A stretch of 64,000 nt of DNA. It comes from Brucella tritici. Its GTDB lineage: Bacteria > Pseudomonadota > Alphaproteobacteria > Rhizobiales > Rhizobiaceae. Location: assembly GCF_008932295.1 (NCBI RefSeq), contig NZ_WBWA01000009.1:1-64000 (forward strand). Direction: 5' to 3'. Shown here piece after piece: positions 62,427-64,000 of the stretch (position 1 is the stretch's first letter; every line of letters begins with the position of its first letter). Both the position numbers and the translations under genes were made by a program. Under the pieces are notes generated by a model. The model was not told where the DNA came from. It saw only the letters and a program-made list of their open reading frames with translations, and did no database searches.

Positions 62427-64000
62427 ATGGCAGAGTTTCGAAAAAAGGCGAAAGTTGTGATTGTCGGGCTTGGCGGCATCGTTGGAGCCTCGGTGGCACA
62501 CCATCTGATCGAGCGCGGCTGGGACGATATCGTCGGCATCGACAAGTCCGGCATTCCGACTGATATCGGCTCGACCGCCCATGCGTCAGATTTCTGCTAT
62601 GCGACGAGCCATGACTTCCTCTCCTGCTGGACAACGCTCTACTCCATCGATTTTTATGAAAAGATGGGGCATTACGCTCGCGTTGGCGGCATCGAGGTGG
62701 CGCGCGTTGGCGACGATGCCCGCATGGATGAAATCAAGCGTAAGGTCGCATCGGGTAAAGCTTTCGGCACCCGCGCCCGGCTGATGGAACCGGCAGAGAT
62801 CAAGGAGAAATTCCCGCTTATCGAGGAAAGTCTGGTTCAAGGCGGCCTGTGGGACCCGGATGCCGGTCTGGTTATCCCACGTTCGCAGACTGTCGCTGGC
62901 AAGCTGATCGATCAGGCGGAAGCTGCTGGCAAGTTGCAGAGCTTTGCCAACACGCCTGCCCAGTCACTGCTGGTCGAAAACGGTCGCATCAAGGGTGTCG
63001 TCACCCATCGCGGCACCATCGAAGCTGATTATGTCATTATCTGCGCTGGCCTTTGGGGACGCCTCATCGCCGAAATGGTGGGGGAAGACCTGCCCGTCAT
63101 GCCGATCGACCATCCGCTGACATTCTTCGGCCCCTATAACGAGTTTGAAGGCACCGGCAAGGAAATCGGCTGGCCACTCATGCGCGATCAGGGCAATTCT
63201 GCCTATATGCGCGACACTGGCGACCCGAAGACTGCCGAAGGCGGCCAGATCGAATGGGGCTATTACGAAGAAAAGAACCCGCGCCTGTGTCATCCGCGCG
63301 ACCTTCTGGAAAAGCACGAAGCACGTCTCTCGCCATCGCAGCGCGATCTTGAGATGGACCAGATTCTGGAACCGCTTGAGCGCGCAATCGAACTGACACC
63401 TATTCTGGGCGAACTCGGCTACAACGAAAGCCACTCCTTCAACGGCTTCCTGCAGGTCACGACCGATGGCGGTCCATCCATGGGTGAAAGCCAGAAGGTG
63501 CGCGGTCTGTGGTATGCAGTCGCCATCTGGGTCAAGGACGGTCCCGGCATGGGCAAGCTCATCGCGGACTGGATGACGGATGGCCGCACATCAATCGACC
63601 ATCACGCCATCGACTATTCCCGTTTCTATCCGCATCAGATGACCGAGCAGTTCATCTGGGATCGCTGCACAGAAACGGCGATGAAGGTGTACAATCCGGC
63701 AGTCCACCCGCGTGAACCCTTCTCAAAGGGTCGCAATATCCGCCGTTCGCCATTCTATGAGCGCGAAGTGGAACTTGGCGGTCATTTTATGGAGCTTGGC
63801 GGCTGGGAGCGTGCGCATGGCTATGCCGCCAATGAGCACCTTCTCCAAAAATATAGTGATCGCGTACCAGTACGTGAGAACGAATGGGACAACCGCCATT
63901 TCTGGCGCGTCTCCAATGCCGAACATCTGGAACTGACTGAAAATTGCGGCATTATCAATCTCTCGCACTTTGCGATGTACGATATCGAAGGTCCTGACCA
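62427..64000 (+). CDS. FAD-dependent dimethylglycine/sarcosine-dehydrogenase-like protein, 5' part
   Basis: An open frame of 524 complete codons that runs off the window. The N-terminal FAD-binding fold has VVIVGLGGIVGASVAHHLIERG. The dehydrogenase region contains DIGSTAHASDF, YVIICAGLWG and GPGMGKLIADWM. From about residue 420 the sequence (KGRNIRRSPFYEREVELGGHF) enters a GcvT-like folate-binding domain, as in dimethylglycine and sarcosine dehydrogenases. These enzymes oxidatively demethylate N-methylated glycines. AGGGACG precedes the ATG. The upstream GlxA-type regulator fits such a catabolic gene. Confidence 0.88.
   Translation, partial: MAEFRKKAKVVIVGLGGIVGASVAHHLIERGWDDIVGIDKSGIPTDIGSTAHASDFCYATSHDFLSCWTTLYSIDFYEKMGHYARVGGIEVARVGDDARMDEIKRKVASGKAFGTRARLMEPAEIKEKFPLIEESLVQGGLWDPDAGLVIPRSQTVAGKLIDQAEAAGKLQSFANTPAQSLLVENGRIKGVVTHRGTIEADYVIICAGLWGRLIAEMVGEDLPVMPIDHPLTFFGPYNEFEGTGKEIGWPLMRDQGNSAYMRDTGDPKTAEGGQIEWGYYEEKNPRLCHPRDLLEKHEARLSPSQRDLEMDQILEPLERAIELTPILGELGYNESHSFNGFLQVTTDGGPSMGESQKVRGLWYAVAIWVKDGPGMGKLIADWMTDGRTSIDHHAIDYSRFYPHQMTEQFIWDRCTETAMKVYNPAVHPREPFSKGRNIRRSPFYEREVELGGHFMELGGWERAHGYAANEHLLQKYSDRVPVRENEWDNRHFWRVSNAEHLELTENCGIINLSHFAMYDIEGPD

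Overview
The window looks like chromosomal DNA of an alphaproteobacterium of the Brucella/Ochrobactrum group. The evidence is an aerobic-type cobalamin (cob) cluster that includes a CobR-type corrin reductase, an Omp25/Omp31-type beta-barrel protein, DUF1127 and entericidin small proteins, tRNA-Glu genes with typical alphaproteobacterial sequence, and many copies of a short palindromic repeat resembling the Bru-RS elements of Brucella. Almost all of it is ordinary chromosomal DNA. The only transposon trace is the tail of an IS5-family transposase at the extreme left. I see no CRISPR array, prophage or integrase.

Layout. Positions 1-17300 carry housekeeping genes: a double cold-shock-domain protein, glyoxalase I, a Tim44-like protein, recJ, glpX, an ABC-F ATPase, homoserine dehydrogenase, an AlaC-type aminotransferase, an M15-like lipoprotein, two tandem tRNA-Glu genes, sfsA, map, radC and an outer-membrane protein. 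Positions 17700-24400 hold a peptide-utilisation operon: an M19 dipeptidase followed by a five-gene Dpp-type ABC transporter. A siderophore-interacting protein follows.

Positions 25600-54760 are the cobalamin locus. It encodes almost the whole oxygen-dependent route from uroporphyrinogen III to GDP-cobinamide: cobA, cobI, cobG, cobJ, cobM, cbiD, cobK, cobL, cobH, cobB, cobN, cobR, cobO, cobQ, cobC, cobD and cobP, plus cobE, cobW and the cobalt transporter cbtAB under a cobalamin riboswitch. CobF is absent. The anaerobic-pathway C1-methyltransferase CbiD is present instead, and CobJ carries an N-terminal CbiG module. Together these suggest a hybrid replacement of CobF. CobS, CobT and the lower-ligand genes are not in the window. 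Interspersed are a secreted alpha/beta hydrolase, a small lipoprotein, an orphan ABC substrate-binding protein, a TetR/MFS pair, a TerB-like protein, a TSUP permease and a short EamA protein.

Positions 54900-64000 hold two valine-catabolism genes (acyl-CoA dehydrogenase and 3-hydroxyisobutyrate dehydrogenase), whose pathway feeds the B12-dependent methylmalonyl-CoA mutase. They also hold a probable structured RNA, a GT39-like membrane glycosyltransferase, an entericidin, a LysR/DUF1127 divergent pair, and a GlxA-type AraC regulator next to a dimethylglycine/sarcosine-dehydrogenase-like gene cut by the window edge.
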